A stretch of DNA of 64,000 nucleotides from Sphingomonas sp. PsM26 (GCA_030433805.1 JARUXA010000019.1:39136-103135), one strand, 5' to 3'; counted from the stretch's first letter, positions 17,218 through 25,772 are shown. Made by a program: numbers and translations. Notes: generated by a model not told the origin, from the letters alone.

Positions 17218-17622
17218 TCAACGACCGCGGCGGTATCCGCCATATTGCGTGCTCTCGAAGGAAACGACCGCTCCGGCATTGTCGCCGAGCGGGATGGCCG
17301 CGACGCCGTAAGCGCTGCGAAAACCGTTCGTTCCGATCGCTGCGCCGACTTCGCCGTGAATGCCGAGGCCCGGTTTGTCGGAGTCACTTCGCTCACCGCG
17401 GGCGATGGCGGCGCTTTCCACGGTATTGCTGTTGAGGATCGCGTCGCGCTCGGCGTCGCTGAGACGGATCGTGTCGGTTGGCGGGGACGCAGGCGTGGTC
17501 TGCGTCGACGGTGCCGGGGCGAGGTTTTGGGCAAGCGCTGCACTTGACCCACTGGTGATGCTCGCGATGCACGCGGTCGCCAGCAGGAGGGGGCGGAGCG
17601 GCATGGGCGTCTTGCAGGTCAT
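17218..17622 (-). CDS. Hypothetical exported protein
   Basis: This 134-residue protein has a signal peptide (about residues 1-32, ending ...SSAALAQ), a Pro/Thr-rich linker and a small C-terminal region. TIRLSDAERDAILNSNTVE is the only segment suggesting a fold. It ends in an aromatic/Gly/Arg tail (YGGYRRGR). The start at 17622 is supported by the signal peptide; an ATG at 17604 would also give one. No family recognised. Confidence 0.65.
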   Translation of the reverse strand: MTCKTPMPLRPLLLATACIASITSGSSAALAQNLAPAPSTQTTPASPPTDTIRLSDAERDAILNSNTVESAAIARGERSDSDKPGLGIHGEVGAAIGTNGFRSAYGVAAIPLGDNAGAVVSFESTQYGGYRRGR

Positions 17623-17691
17623 TCGCCCTGTATAGGGCAGGATGCTGGGGACGTCTAATGTGGGAGGAAACACGCTTCCCCACTTTGCCGG

Positions 17692-17793
17692 TTCCCCGGC
17701 GAAGGCCGGGGCCCAGTGGTGAAGGTCGGCGTTACTGCGCGCAGACTCTCCAACGCAACGCCCGCTACTGGGCCCGGCCTACGCCGGGGAAGC
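17692..17793. repeat. Palindromic repeat doublet, family A, copy 3
   Basis: Left arm 17692-17717 and right arm 17764-17793 match the other doublets, the right arm with one C deleted and a CTACGCC variant. It lies between the divergent exported-protein gene and the 3' end of the yihA operon. Confidence 0.9.
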
Positions 17794-17850
17794 GGTAGAA
17801 CGAGAGGGAAGAACAAAGAGGGAAGCGGTATCAGAAAAGCCTGTCAGCCC

Positions 17851-18486
17851 TCAGCTGATCGCTTCGATCACCGCAGCGCGCAGTTCGGGAATCCCCATGC
17901 CGGTATCGCTCGACGTCACCAGAATGTCCGGATGCGCGGCGGGCCGCTTGCGTGCTTCCACCGCAGTCGCCTCGGTCACTTCGGCGAGGTCGCTGGCCTT
18001 GATCTTGTCCGCCTTGGTCAGCACCATGCGGTAGCTGACCGCCGCCTTGTCGAGCATTTCCAAGATTTCGCGGTCAACGTCCTTGATGCCATGACGCGAG
18101 TCGATCAGCACCAGCGCGCGCTTCAACACATCGCGTCCACGCAGGAAATCGTTCACCAGGAAGCGCCACTTGCGGACCATGTCCTTGGGCGCCTTCGCAA
18201 AACCATAGCCGGGCATGTCGACGAGCCGGAACGTCAGCGGCGTACCGACGTCGAAGAAGTTGAGCTCCTGCGTCCGCCCCGGCGTGTTCGAGGTTCGGGC
18301 CAAGGAGTTGCGATGCGTCAGCGCGTTGAGCAGCGACGACTTGCCGACATTCGACCGGCCCGCGAACGCGACTTCAGGCACGTCCGCATTGGGCAGGAAC
18401 TCGAGCGCGGGTGCGGACTTCAGGAAGGCCACCGGCCCCGCGAAGATTTTGCGCGCCGCCTCGATCGCTTCGGGTTCGAAACTCAT
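17851..18486 (-). CDS. yihA: Ribosome biogenesis GTP-binding protein YihA/YsxC
   Basis: This 211-residue TRAFAC GTPase is needed for 50S assembly. The G1 motif GRSNVGKSS, switch region NTPGRTQ, G3 DMPGYG and G4 LTKADK are all present in family positions. The ATG overlaps the yidC stop (ATGA). It is the last gene of the rpmH-rnpA-yidD-yidC-yihA transcription unit. The longer frame upstream of 18486 is a shadow of yidC. Confidence 0.97.
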   Translation of the reverse strand: MSFEPEAIEAARKIFAGPVAFLKSAPALEFLPNADVPEVAFAGRSNVGKSSLLNALTHRNSLARTSNTPGRTQELNFFDVGTPLTFRLVDMPGYGFAKAPKDMVRKWRFLVNDFLRGRDVLKRALVLIDSRHGIKDVDREILEMLDKAAVSYRMVLTKADKIKASDLAEVTEATAVEARKRPAAHPDILVTSSDTGMGIPELRAAVIEAIS

Positions 18487-20267
18487 GTCTTGGCAACCTT
18501 GGTGGTTTTGGCGGCGGCGGGAGCGGGCTCGCGCATCCCGGGATGGCGTGCATACAGCATCCGCTGCTGCGCGACGGTCCACAGGTTCGACGTGATCCAG
18601 TAGACCTGAAGGCCGACCGCGAACGGCGCCATCACGAACATTAGCACCCACGGCATCAGCGCAAACACTTGCTTCTGGGCATCGTCCATCGGCGCGGGGT
18701 TGAGCTTGAACTGGAAGTACATCGACACGCCGAGCAGTACGGGCACGATCCCGATCGCGAGGAACGCGGGCAGATGATACGGCAGATAGCCGAACAGGTT
18801 GAGGATCGTCGCCGGATCCGGCGCGGACAGATCGTGGATCCACCCGACGAACGGCTGGTGCCGCATTTCGATCGTGAGCAGCAGCACCTTGTACAGCGAG
18901 TACATGATCGGGATCTGGATCAGCGTGGGGACACAGCCCGCCAGCGGATTGACCTTCTCCGTCTTGTACAGCGCCATCATTTCCTGCTGCTGGCGCGGCT
19001 TGTCGTCCTTATACTTTTCCTGAAGCAGCTTCACCTTCGGCTGGATCGCCTTCATCGCAGCCATCGACGCGAACTGGCGCTGCGCGATCGGGAAGATCAG
19101 CGTGCGGATCGTGACGGTGAGCAGGATGATCGCGACACCGAAGTTGCCGATCATGCGGAACAACCAGTCGAGATATTTGAAGATCGGCTTCTCGACGACT
19201 TCGAACCAGCCCCAGTCGATCGCCTTGCCGAAATGACGGACGCCGAGGCGGTCCTCATAGCGGTCAAGCGTATTGGTTTCCTTGGCGCCGGCGAAAAGCT
19301 TCGCGGTGGTGACCAGCGCCTTGCCCGGCGCGACGACGCGCGGGGCGAGCGTGAAGCCGCCCTGGAAGGTGTCGCCCTTGGCGGCGGTGAAGCCGGCATG
19401 GACCGGGCTGTTCGCATCGGGGATGACCGCGGCGAGCCAGTATTTGTCGCCGAAGCCGACCCAGCCGCCATTGCCGTCGAACATGTTCTCGCCGGGCTTG
19501 GCACCGCTGCCCCAGATCTTGCCGAAGAACGAGGCGTCCTTGCCCTTCAGATTGTCGTAGGTGATGTCGTAGGTCGCGCCCTTGTCGAACACGCCGATCG
19601 GGCCGACGTGGTTGGTCCAGGTATCGGCCTCGGTGCCGACGCCGGTGCGCGAAATCAGCGAGTAGGCCCGCAGAGCGATCGGGGTTGCACCCCCGTTGGC
19701 GGCGACTTGGCGTACCGTAAACATGTACTTATCGTCGATCGCGACGGTCAGCGCGAAGCGCTGGCCCTGCGGGTTCGCGTAGGACAGCGTGACCGGCTCG
19801 CCCGGGCGCAGCACGTTGGACGAGGCGGTATAGATAGTGTCGCCATTGGGGACGGATACGCCATCACCCGACCAGCCGAACCCGGCGTAATAAGCGTCCT
19901 TGGTCCCGCGCGGGGAGAACAGCCGGATCGGCGGCGCGCCCTTGGCGACCGTTTCCTTATATTGCGACAGCGTCAGATCATCGATCCACGCGCCCTTAAG
20001 ATTGATCGACCCGTTGAGCTTGGGCGTCTCGATCCGGACACGCTGGCCGGCGCTCTCGCGCAGCACGACGTTGCGATCGCGAACCGCCAGCGCGCCCTCC
20101 GCGGCGGGGCCGGTCGAGGTTTCGAGCGCCTTCGACTGGCCCTTCACGACCTTCGTCGCAGGAGGGTTCGCCGCCGGGAAGAACTTCTGGGTGATGAAGT
20201 TGCTGCCAAGCAGGATGATCGCGGCAAAGAGCGCGAAGAGGATGAAATTCTTGCTGTCGTGCTTCAC
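18483..20267 (-). CDS. yidC: Membrane protein insertase YidC
   Basis: This 594-residue insertase/foldase for inner-membrane proteins has an N-terminal membrane anchor (FILFALFAAIILLGSNF) and a large periplasmic domain to about residue 350. The conserved five-helix core follows (GNFGVAIILLTVTIRTLIFPIAQRQ, with the functional arginine), then CVPTLIQIPIMYSLYKVL and PWVLMFVMAPFAVGLQVYWITSNLWT. Length matches Gram-negative YidC. It is preceded by yidD and overlaps yihA. Confidence 0.97.
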   Translation of the reverse strand: MKHDSKNFILFALFAAIILLGSNFITQKFFPAANPPATKVVKGQSKALETSTGPAAEGALAVRDRNVVLRESAGQRVRIETPKLNGSINLKGAWIDDLTLSQYKETVAKGAPPIRLFSPRGTKDAYYAGFGWSGDGVSVPNGDTIYTASSNVLRPGEPVTLSYANPQGQRFALTVAIDDKYMFTVRQVAANGGATPIALRAYSLISRTGVGTEADTWTNHVGPIGVFDKGATYDITYDNLKGKDASFFGKIWGSGAKPGENMFDGNGGWVGFGDKYWLAAVIPDANSPVHAGFTAAKGDTFQGGFTLAPRVVAPGKALVTTAKLFAGAKETNTLDRYEDRLGVRHFGKAIDWGWFEVVEKPIFKYLDWLFRMIGNFGVAIILLTVTIRTLIFPIAQRQFASMAAMKAIQPKVKLLQEKYKDDKPRQQQEMMALYKTEKVNPLAGCVPTLIQIPIMYSLYKVLLLTIEMRHQPFVGWIHDLSAPDPATILNLFGYLPYHLPAFLAIGIVPVLLGVSMYFQFKLNPAPMDDAQKQVFALMPWVLMFVMAPFAVGLQVYWITSNLWTVAQQRMLYARHPGMREPAPAAAKTTKVAKT

Positions 20268-20304
20268 GCGAGTCGTATCCGTTCGTCGATCAGGGTTTCG
20301 GCGA

Positions 20305-20541
20305 TCATGGGACCGGGTCGGGTCCGTACCCGCCCCAGGGATGACAGCGCGCGATTCGTTTCGCGGCCAGCCATCCGCCCTTCACAGCGCCATAGCGGCG
20401 AACGGCGGTAATTGCATAGCTGGAACAGCTTGGCTGGTAGCGGCAGCTTGGCGGCAGCACTGCGGACGGGCCGAACTGCCAGCCGCGCGCGATCAGAATC
20501 AGCGCGCGGGCAAGAAGGGTGGGGCGCCGTTCGCACATCAC
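20305..20541 (-). CDS. yidD: Membrane protein insertion efficiency factor YidD
   Basis: This 78-residue protein shows the family motifs RGWQFGPSAVLPPSCRYQPSCSSYAITAVRRYG and HPWGGYGPDPVP, including the conserved cysteine pair. A GTG at 20541 or the ATG at 20538 can start it. It lies between rnpA and yidC, as is usual. Confidence 0.94.
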   Translation of the reverse strand: MMCERRPTLLARALILIARGWQFGPSAVLPPSCRYQPSCSSYAITAVRRYGAVKGGWLAAKRIARCHPWGGYGPDPVP

Positions 20542-20566
20542 CGTGCGCCGTTGGAACGGGGCACGC

Positions 20567-20884
20567 TCACCGTACCACCTTCGCCAGAGCTTTGGTCAGT
20601 TCGTTGCGCATCGCCGCGTAATCACGCTCGATTCCGCCGCTCCGCCCGATCAGCACGTGATCGGCACCGGGCACGCCGGCCTCCGGTAGCAGATCGCGCG
20701 CCAAGGCACGCAGCCGGCGCTTGAGCCGGTTGCGGATGACGGAGTTGCCGACTTTCTTGGTGACGGTAAACCCCACGCGCATCGCCGGGGAGCCATCGTC
20801 GCGCCGTCGCATCAACAGGACGAATCCCGGCATAGGCGCGCGTTTCCCCGCATTTGCGGCGAGGAAATCGGCGCGGCGCGCCAT
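20567..20884 (-). CDS. rnpA: Ribonuclease P protein component
   Basis: RnpA is the basic protein cofactor of RNase P in tRNA 5' maturation. About 105 residues are coded, with RRADFLAANAGKR at the N-terminus and the RNA-binding signature KKVGNSVIRNRLKRRLR at about residues 47-63. ATG at 20884 fits the family; the longer frame to 21058 runs through rpmH in another phase. rpmH is 32 bp upstream. Confidence 0.94.
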   Translation of the reverse strand: MARRADFLAANAGKRAPMPGFVLLMRRRDDGSPAMRVGFTVTKKVGNSVIRNRLKRRLRALARDLLPEAGVPGADHVLIGRSGGIERDYAAMRNELTKALAKVVR

Positions 20885-20916
20885 CGTCTCGATGGTCGCG
20901 CCGCGTAAATCCCGGT

Positions 20917-21051
20917 TTACGCCGACAGCTTCTTGCGGCCGCGGTTGCGGCGGGCGCGAATCACGTTGCGGCCACCCGGGGTCGCCATGCGCGAGCGGAA
21001 CCCGTGGCGGCGTGCACGCACCAGATTGCTCGGCTGAAAGGTCCGCTTCAT
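20917..21051 (-). CDS. rpmH: 50S ribosomal protein L34
   Basis: This 44-residue basic protein begins MKRTFQPSNLVRARRHGF and ends in RGRKKLSA. That is the complete length of L34. It is the first gene of the rpmH-rnpA-yidD-yidC-yihA unit. Confidence 0.97.
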   Translation of the reverse strand: MKRTFQPSNLVRARRHGFRSRMATPGGRNVIRARRNRGRKKLSA

Positions 21052-21138
21052 CGTTCATTCCCTAGGACTGCAAACAGAAAAGGGCCGCCACGCGGACGGC
21101 CTCGTAAGCGGTTCCCCTATGCAAAAAGGGCGGCCTAG

Positions 21139-21426
21139 TCAATTGCGCGCCTCATCAATTGCGCGGGCACGCGCTCGGCGGCGCGCCGCACTGCGTCGTC
21201 GGAGCCCCATGTCGGCATAATGACCGAACCGCGGCCAGCGCCGCTTGGCCTGCGCGAACCGCTTCCTCGCCCACAGGGAGTTTTGCAACATCAGCGCAAG
21301 CCCCGCAGCGAACACGAAGATTCCGCCGGGCCCGGGAATCGCACCGATGATCGGCGACACGATCACCACGATCACGCCGAGCGCGAACAGGGTCAGCCGA
21401 AGCGCTGGATGGCGGGAGGGTCGCAT
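21139..21426 (-). CDS. PGPGW-type small transmembrane protein
   Basis: This 95-residue protein has two hydrophobic segments around the conserved IGAIPGPGGIFVFAAGLALM, the signature of the PGPGW membrane family of unknown function. A strongly basic C-terminal tail (RRRSAARRRARARAIDEARN) follows. It is divergent from comM, with under 100 bp between them. Confidence 0.82.
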   Translation of the reverse strand: MRPSRHPALRLTLFALGVIVVIVSPIIGAIPGPGGIFVFAAGLALMLQNSLWARKRFAQAKRRWPRFGHYADMGLRRRSAARRRARARAIDEARN

Positions 21427-21519
21427 GGATACAGCATGTGGGAAGCGCGCGGCACTTGGCAAGGTGGTGGACTTCGCGGGCGGCTGGGTTAAGCCCGTCG
21501 CAGGCCCGGGGGGGAAGCG

Positions 21520-23025
21520 ATGGTAGCGAGCGTGTCCACGGTGGCATATCTGGGGCTGGAAGCGCGCGCCGTGGAGGTGCAGGTGCAGCTCATCCCCGGG
21601 TTGCCGGCGTTCAATCTGGTTGGGCTCGGTGACAAGGCGGTCGGCGAAAGTCGCGAGCGGGTGCGCGGGGCGATCGCGTCGATGGGACTGGCGCTGCCGC
21701 CCAAGCGGATCGTGGTCAATCTGTCCCCCGCCGATCTCCCCAAGGAAGGCTCGCATTTCGATCTGCCGATCGCGCTGGCGTTGCTGGCGGCGATGGGGAT
21801 CGTCGATGCGGAGGATCTTGGCGACTATGTCGTGGTGGGTGAACTCGGGCTCGACGCGCGGATCGCGCCGTCGCCGGGTGTGTTGCTCGCGGCGCTGCAT
21901 GCGTCCGAACTGGGCAAGGGGCTGATCTGTCCGATCGCGCAGGGCGCGGAAGCGGCGTGGGCGGGGCAGGGGGTGCTGGCGGCACCCGACATCTTGTCCT
22001 TGATCAATCACTTCAAGGGCCACGGCCTGCTCGCAGCCCCACGTCCGGGCGAGACCGAGCCAGTCGCGCGCGGACCCGATCTTGCACAGGTAAAGGGGCA
22101 GGAAACCGCCAAGCGCGCGCTGGAGATTGCGGCAGCGGGTGGGCACAACCTCATCATGGTCGGGCCGCCGGGGTCGGGCAAGTCGCTGATGGCGTCCTGT
22201 CTGCCGGGCATCCTCCCGCCACTCGATGCGGCTGAAGCGCTCGAAGTGTCGATGGTCGCGAGCGTGGCGGGGACGCTGACCGGCGGACGGCTGACGCGTG
22301 CGCGGCCATTCCGTGCGCCGCATCATTCGGCGTCGATGGCGGCGCTGGTCGGGGGCGGGCTGAAGGTAAAGCCGGGGGAGGTGAGCCTCGCGCATCTCGG
22401 CGTGCTGTTCCTCGACGAACTGCCCGAGTTCCAGCGTGTAGTCCTCGATTCGCTGCGGCAGCCGCTTGAGACGGGAACGGTCAGCGTGGCGCGGGCGAAT
22501 GCGCACGTTACGTTTCCGGCGCGCGTGCAGTTGATCGCGGCGATGAACCCGTGTCGGTGCGGGCACCTTGGCGACGCCACGCGCGCCTGTTCGCGCGCGC
22601 CGCGGTGTGCGGTGGATTATCAGGCGAAGGTGTCGGGTCCGCTGCTCGACCGGATCGATCTGCACGTCGAGGTGCAGGCGGTGAGCGCCGCGGACCTGGT
22701 TCTGCCGCCGCCCGCAGAAGGGTCCGCCGAGGTCGCCGCGCGCGTGGCCGCGGCGCGAACGATCCAGCGCGAGCGTTATGCCGAAGAGGGCGTGCGCACC
22801 AACGCCGAGGCGGACGGTGCCCTGCTTGACCGCGTCGCGACGCCGGATGCGGCGGGGCGCGCATTGCTCGCACAGGCGTCGGAGGCGATGCGACTGTCGG
22901 CGCGGGGCTATACGCGCGTGCTGCGGACGGCGCGGACGATCGCGGACCTGGCAGGGGTTGAGGGGGTTACCCGGCTGCACGTGGCGGAGGCGCTGAGCTA
23001 TCGGCGGCGGGGGGCGGTGAATTGA
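21520..23025 (+). CDS. comM: YifB/ComM-family Mg-chelatase-like AAA+ ATPase
   Basis: This 501-residue protein has an N-terminal Lon-protease-like ChlI domain (ARAVEVQVQLIPGLPAFNLVG, DLPIALALLAAMG). The AAA+ core has Walker A GPPGSGKS at about residues 213-220 and Walker B LFLDELPEF, and a C-terminal helical domain (SARGYTRVLRTARTIADLAG) follows. In naturally competent bacteria ComM is a branch-migration helicase for transformation; a role here is inferred. GGGGGGAAGC precedes the ATG. Confidence 0.95.
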   Translation: MVASVSTVAYLGLEARAVEVQVQLIPGLPAFNLVGLGDKAVGESRERVRGAIASMGLALPPKRIVVNLSPADLPKEGSHFDLPIALALLAAMGIVDAEDLGDYVVVGELGLDARIAPSPGVLLAALHASELGKGLICPIAQGAEAAWAGQGVLAAPDILSLINHFKGHGLLAAPRPGETEPVARGPDLAQVKGQETAKRALEIAAAGGHNLIMVGPPGSGKSLMASCLPGILPPLDAAEALEVSMVASVAGTLTGGRLTRARPFRAPHHSASMAALVGGGLKVKPGEVSLAHLGVLFLDELPEFQRVVLDSLRQPLETGTVSVARANAHVTFPARVQLIAAMNPCRCGHLGDATRACSRAPRCAVDYQAKVSGPLLDRIDLHVEVQAVSAADLVLPPPAEGSAEVAARVAAARTIQRERYAEEGVRTNAEADGALLDRVATPDAAGRALLAQASEAMRLSARGYTRVLRTARTIADLAGVEGVTRLHVAEALSYRRRGAVN

Positions 23026-23093
23026 ACGAAGCTGTCGTCCCGCTGCATCAGGGTGTTGCAGCGCCGCCAAGCTTGCGCTAGCGGAGCTTGCGT

Positions 23094-23178
23094 GCGGGCG
23101 TGGTGGAACTGGTAGACGCGCCGGACTCAAAATCCGGTTCCGCAAGGAGTGTCGGTTCGATTCCGACCGCCCGCACCA
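23094..23178 (+). tRNA. tRNA-Leu (anticodon CAA), CCA encoded
   Basis: An 85-base cloverleaf can be folded. The acceptor arm is GCGGGCG / CGCCCGC and the D arm lies around TGGTGGAACTGGTAGACGC. The anticodon stem CCGGA / TCCGG closes the loop CTCAAAA, giving anticodon CAA. A long variable arm and a T arm with GGTTCGATTCC follow. CCA is encoded. The class-II variable arm and anticodon identify leucine (codon UUG). Confidence 0.95.
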
Positions 23179-23243
23179 CCTTTCCGGCCAAGCGCCCGGC
23201 CGAGCGCATTGTCGCTCGTGCCCGGGATCGCTAGCCTCCCGAT

Positions 23244-23843
23244 ATGCCACGCGCGCTGAAAGTCTTTCGCACCCCGATCGGGTTTCACGACGCCTATGTT
23301 GCGGCTCCTACCAAGAAGGCTGCGCTCGAAGCGTGGGGTAGTACGCACGACCTGTTCGCACGCGGGGTCGCGGAGATCGTCACCGATCCGGCGTTGACGG
23401 AGGAACCGCTTGCCGCGCCGGGGAAGGTCATCAAGCGATCGCGCGGGACGACCGCGGAGCAGATCGCGGCGTTGCCCACAGTGGAACGGCCCGATCGCGC
23501 CGCAAGTGGCGACGAGGATGAGCCCCAGCGTTCCACCTCCGCAAAGGCCAAGGTCAAAACGCCTGCCAAACCGAAAGTCAGGCCCAAGCCACCACCGCCG
23601 CGACCATCGCCAGACACGCTCGAAGCCGCCGAGGCGGAACTGGAGGCAGCGGGCCGTCGGCATGAGGACGATACACGGACCCTCGCCCGCGAACAGGCCG
23701 CGCTGGACCGGCGGCGTCGTGATCTGGAGCGGGCCCAGGCGGCGGAGCGCGCCAAGTTGCAAGAGGCGGTCGACCGTGCGGACACGGCCTATGCCGCGGC
23801 GCTCAAGCGCTGGCGCGCGGCGCGGGCAGGCGACGGGGACTGA
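23244..23843 (+). CDS. Hypothetical protein with Pro/Lys linker and coiled coil
   Basis: This 199-residue protein has a compact N-terminal region (LKVFRTPIGFHDAYVAAPTKKAALEAWG) conserved-looking enough to be a small domain. A Pro/Lys-rich linker (about 100-125) and a charged helical C-terminus rich in Glu, Arg and Ala follow, with strong coiled-coil character. Similar proteins are sometimes labelled TolA-like because of this composition, but there is no membrane segment, so that label is not adopted. It starts 66 bp after the tRNA. Confidence 0.7.
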   Translation: MPRALKVFRTPIGFHDAYVAAPTKKAALEAWGSTHDLFARGVAEIVTDPALTEEPLAAPGKVIKRSRGTTAEQIAALPTVERPDRAASGDEDEPQRSTSAKAKVKTPAKPKVRPKPPPPRPSPDTLEAAEAELEAAGRRHEDDTRTLAREQAALDRRRRDLERAQAAERAKLQEAVDRADTAYAAALKRWRAARAGDGD

Positions 23844-23892
23844 CGAACCCTTCGCCATGCGCTCGCGTTGATACGCGAACGGCAAGGACGCG

Positions 23893-24318
23893 ATGATGAC
23901 GGGATATGATCTGGAGCGGTTCACCACGGCGCAAGCGGGGGTGTTCGACACCGCGCTGGCCGAGATCCGGGCCGGGGCGAAGCGCACCCACTGGATGTGG
24001 TTCATCTTTCCGCAGATTGCCGGGCTCGGCAACAGCCCGACCGCACGCCATTTCGCGATTGCCTCGCTGGACGAGGCGCGCGCCTATCTCGCTGACGGGG
24101 TGTTGGGGCCGCGCTATCTCTCCGCCGTCGAGGTGTTGCAGGCATTGTCGGGCGGAACCGCGCAAGGCGTGTTTGGCGGGATTGATGCGATCAAGCTGCG
24201 GTCATCGCTGACGCTGTTCGAGGCGGCGGGGGCGCCTGCGGTGGTCGGGGAGGCGCTGGACCGCTGGTTTGGTGGTGAGCGCGATGCCCGGACTTTGGAG
24301 ATTGTCGGGCGGCGGTAG
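23893..24318 (+). CDS. DUF1810 family protein
   Basis: This 141-residue protein matches DUF1810: DLERFTTAQAGVFDTALAEIRAGAKRTHWMWFIFPQ opens it, then a GLGNSPTARHFAI block and the closing LRSSLTLFEAAGAP segment. Members are small cytosolic proteins of unknown biochemical role. The ATG at 23893 is adjacent to another ATG at 23896. It converges on the Psp operon, with a long palindrome between them. Confidence 0.9.
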   Translation: MMTGYDLERFTTAQAGVFDTALAEIRAGAKRTHWMWFIFPQIAGLGNSPTARHFAIASLDEARAYLADGVLGPRYLSAVEVLQALSGGTAQGVFGGIDAIKLRSSLTLFEAAGAPAVVGEALDRWFGGERDARTLEIVGRR

Positions 24319-24394
24319 GGTGGCTTCGACTTTGCTCGGCCCAAATGGATGTTGCCGGCCCGGATTCTGGTGGACCCTTGTGCCAGGGATACAG

Positions 24395-24428
24395 GCTACC
24401 CCGTCACGCTTAAGCGTAACGGGGTAGC
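24395..24428. repeat. 34-bp near-perfect palindrome at the end of the Psp operon
   Basis: Arms of 17 bp (24395-24411 and 24412-24428) are complementary except for one mismatch, centred on CGCTTAAGCG with GCTACCCCGT at the edge. It lies between the DUF1810 gene and the last small gene of the Psp operon. It could act as a terminator hairpin in both directions, but there is no T-tract. Confidence 0.75.
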
Positions 24429-24444
24429 GAAACGCGGTGCGGCT

Positions 24445-24687
24445 TTAAAGATCCACGCCCGCGGCGATGGCTTCCAACTTGCGGATGCGTTCCTTGAGGT
24501 CCGCAATCTCGATCCGCGCGCTGGCGTTGGGAAGCGCGGGGCCGGCATTGGCATCGCCGACGGCATGCAGCTGTTCCAGCTTGTAGGACAGCCAGCCGCG
24601 CCAGCCGGTGAGCGTGGCGAAGGTCAGCATCGCGAGGCCGGCCAGCCCGGCGACCGCGATCGTCATGTAGAAATTGGGGTCGGTCAT
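24445..24687 (-). CDS. Small membrane protein of the Psp operon (last gene), PspB-like architecture
   Basis: The product is about 80 residues. An N-terminal membrane helix (FYMTIAVAGLAGLAMLTFATL) is followed by a short linker and a coiled coil ending IADLKERIRKLEAIAAGVDL. The start at 24687 has AGGAGCAGGG in ideal position; a start at 24714 overlapping the upstream stop (ATGA) has no ribosome site. The helix-plus-coil layout resembles PspB and the neighbouring small proteins. Function unknown; context implies a role in the envelope stress response. Confidence 0.8.
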   Translation of the reverse strand: MTDPNFYMTIAVAGLAGLAMLTFATLTGWRGWLSYKLEQLHAVGDANAGPALPNASARIEIADLKERIRKLEAIAAGVDL

Positions 24688-24710
24688 GATCCCTGCTCCT
24701 GCCAAGGTGG

Positions 24711-24965
24711 TCATGGACGGTCGCGCAGCTTCTCGATCTCGCGATCGAGGCGGGCGCCGCTGTCGTTGTTTTCGGTTGCGAGCCGTTCGAGGACGGCGAT
24801 CCGCTCCTTGAGCGCGCGGATCTCGTCGCGCTGGCGCTGGGCGTCGGCGCTGTCCTGCTGCGGCTGTAGTTCGATCCGGCCGGCCGCCTTGTAGCGTGCC
24901 TTGATGATCCCGCCGACGACCGCGACCAGCACGATCAGGACGACCATCATTTCTCCACCGTTCAT
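24711..24965 (-). CDS. Small membrane coiled-coil protein of the Psp operon
   Basis: The product is 84 residues. It has an N-terminal helix MMVVLIVLVAVVGGIIKARY, a Gln/Asp-rich linker, then EIRALKERIAVLERLATEN and the terminal LDREIEKLRDRP. The VLER...EI..LRD pattern recurs in the two genes at 25144 and 25437 and in the PspC tail. GGGAGAATGTC precedes the ATG. Probably a paralogue within this operon; no named family recognised. Confidence 0.8.
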   Translation of the reverse strand: MNGGEMMVVLIVLVAVVGGIIKARYKAAGRIELQPQQDSADAQRQRDEIRALKERIAVLERLATENNDSGARLDREIEKLRDRP

Positions 24966-24994
24966 GACATTCTCCCTTTAGGTTTTCGGGCTGG

Positions 24995-25114
24995 TCAGCC
25001 CAGGGTGGTCTGGCGTGCCGCGCGGACTGCGCGGCGGCGGGGGCGGTCGATGCTTTCGGTCGCCCAGCAACATCCCGCCGTCACGACGGCGAGTATTCCA
25101 AAAAAGATGATCAT
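24995..25114 (-). CDS. Very small membrane protein of the Psp operon
   Basis: An open frame of 39 codons starts at ATG 25114 after GAGGACATC. It encodes MIIFFGILAVVTAGCCWATE, a hydrophobic N-terminal helix with two adjacent cysteines, followed by an arginine-rich tail. It is spaced 29 bp from each neighbour, as the other genes of the operon are, which supports it being real despite its size. It is PspD/PspE-sized but shows no sequence match that can be named. Confidence 0.6.
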   Translation of the reverse strand: MIIFFGILAVVTAGCCWATESIDRPRRRAVRAARQTTLG

Positions 25115-25143
25115 GATGTCCTCGGGGAAGAAAGGGTAGGGGG

Positions 25144-25416
25144 TTAGTTAAGCGGAGTGTCGCGCAACCGGTCGATTTCGTCTGAGAGGTCGACGCCGCG
25201 ATCTGTCAGGATGCGTTCCAATACTCGGACACGCTGTTCGAGGCGCTCGGTCTGGGCCGCATATTGCGCGGCCTTCTCGGCGACCATCGTGGCTTCGATC
25301 GCAAGCTTGCGCTCCTTATACTGAAGCCACGGGCGGATAATGACGCCGCCGGTGACAGCAATGATCCCAACGCTGATCCCCAGGATCGGGATGAGAAAGA
25401 CGATGTCGGGGTTCAT
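25144..25416 (-). CDS. Small membrane coiled-coil protein of the Psp operon
   Basis: The product is 90 residues. A long N-terminal hydrophobic helix (FLIPILGISVGIIAVTGGVII) is followed by KERKLAIEATMVAEKAAQ and the coiled coil ERLEQRVRVLERILTDRG, with terminal LSDEIDRLRD. It shares the VLERI.TD...EI..LRD signature with its upstream neighbour. The start at 25416 follows a GGAAAGGACTCG ribosome site. Likely paralogous to PspB-type partners of PspA, inferred from architecture and position. Confidence 0.82.
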   Translation of the reverse strand: MNPDIVFLIPILGISVGIIAVTGGVIIRPWLQYKERKLAIEATMVAEKAAQYAAQTERLEQRVRVLERILTDRGVDLSDEIDRLRDTPLN

Positions 25417-25436
25417 GCTCGAGTCCTTTCCGGGGT

Positions 25437-25727
25437 TCAGCGCAGCGCCTCGATGTCGCGCGCGGTGCGTTCGGCGGGGTCGGTGGCGATCCGTTCGAGG
25501 ACCGCGAGGCGCTCCTCGAGGCGGCTGATCTTGCCGTGGAGCTTTTCGTTTTCCCCGATCAGCAGCGCGAGCTTGCGGTCTGCGTCGGGATCGGTGCGGC
25601 TGGCGATGCCGCTCCATTCGTTCTCGATGGGATAGCCGTGCCGGGCGCGGATCCAGGTGGTGAACACCCATCCGAAGGTCGACATGGCGATGACGGCAAC
25701 GATGAAGCCTGGACCACCCCAAGACAT
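25437..25727 (-). CDS. Small membrane coiled-coil protein of the Psp operon
   Basis: The product is 96 residues. It has an N-terminal helix (GFIVAVIAMSTFGWVFTTWI), a polar linker, then LGKISRLEERLAVLERI-type coil (as KISRLEERLAVLERIATDP) and terminal RDIEALR. Size and layout equal PspB, but the sequence is distinct from the PspB copy at 26152. It lies 45 bp after pspC. Confidence 0.82.
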   Translation of the reverse strand: MSWGGPGFIVAVIAMSTFGWVFTTWIRARHGYPIENEWSGIASRTDPDADRKLALLIGENEKLHGKISRLEERLAVLERIATDPAERTARDIEALR

Positions 25728-25772
25728 CGGTATTCTCCCCTGATTAAAGCTGGAAACTGGCCCCCGCCGCGT

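Noticed and set aside
21139..23250. 703-codon minus-strand ORF opposite comM
   Set aside because: Arg/His-rich shadow of comM; only its last 95 codons (PGPGW protein) are real.
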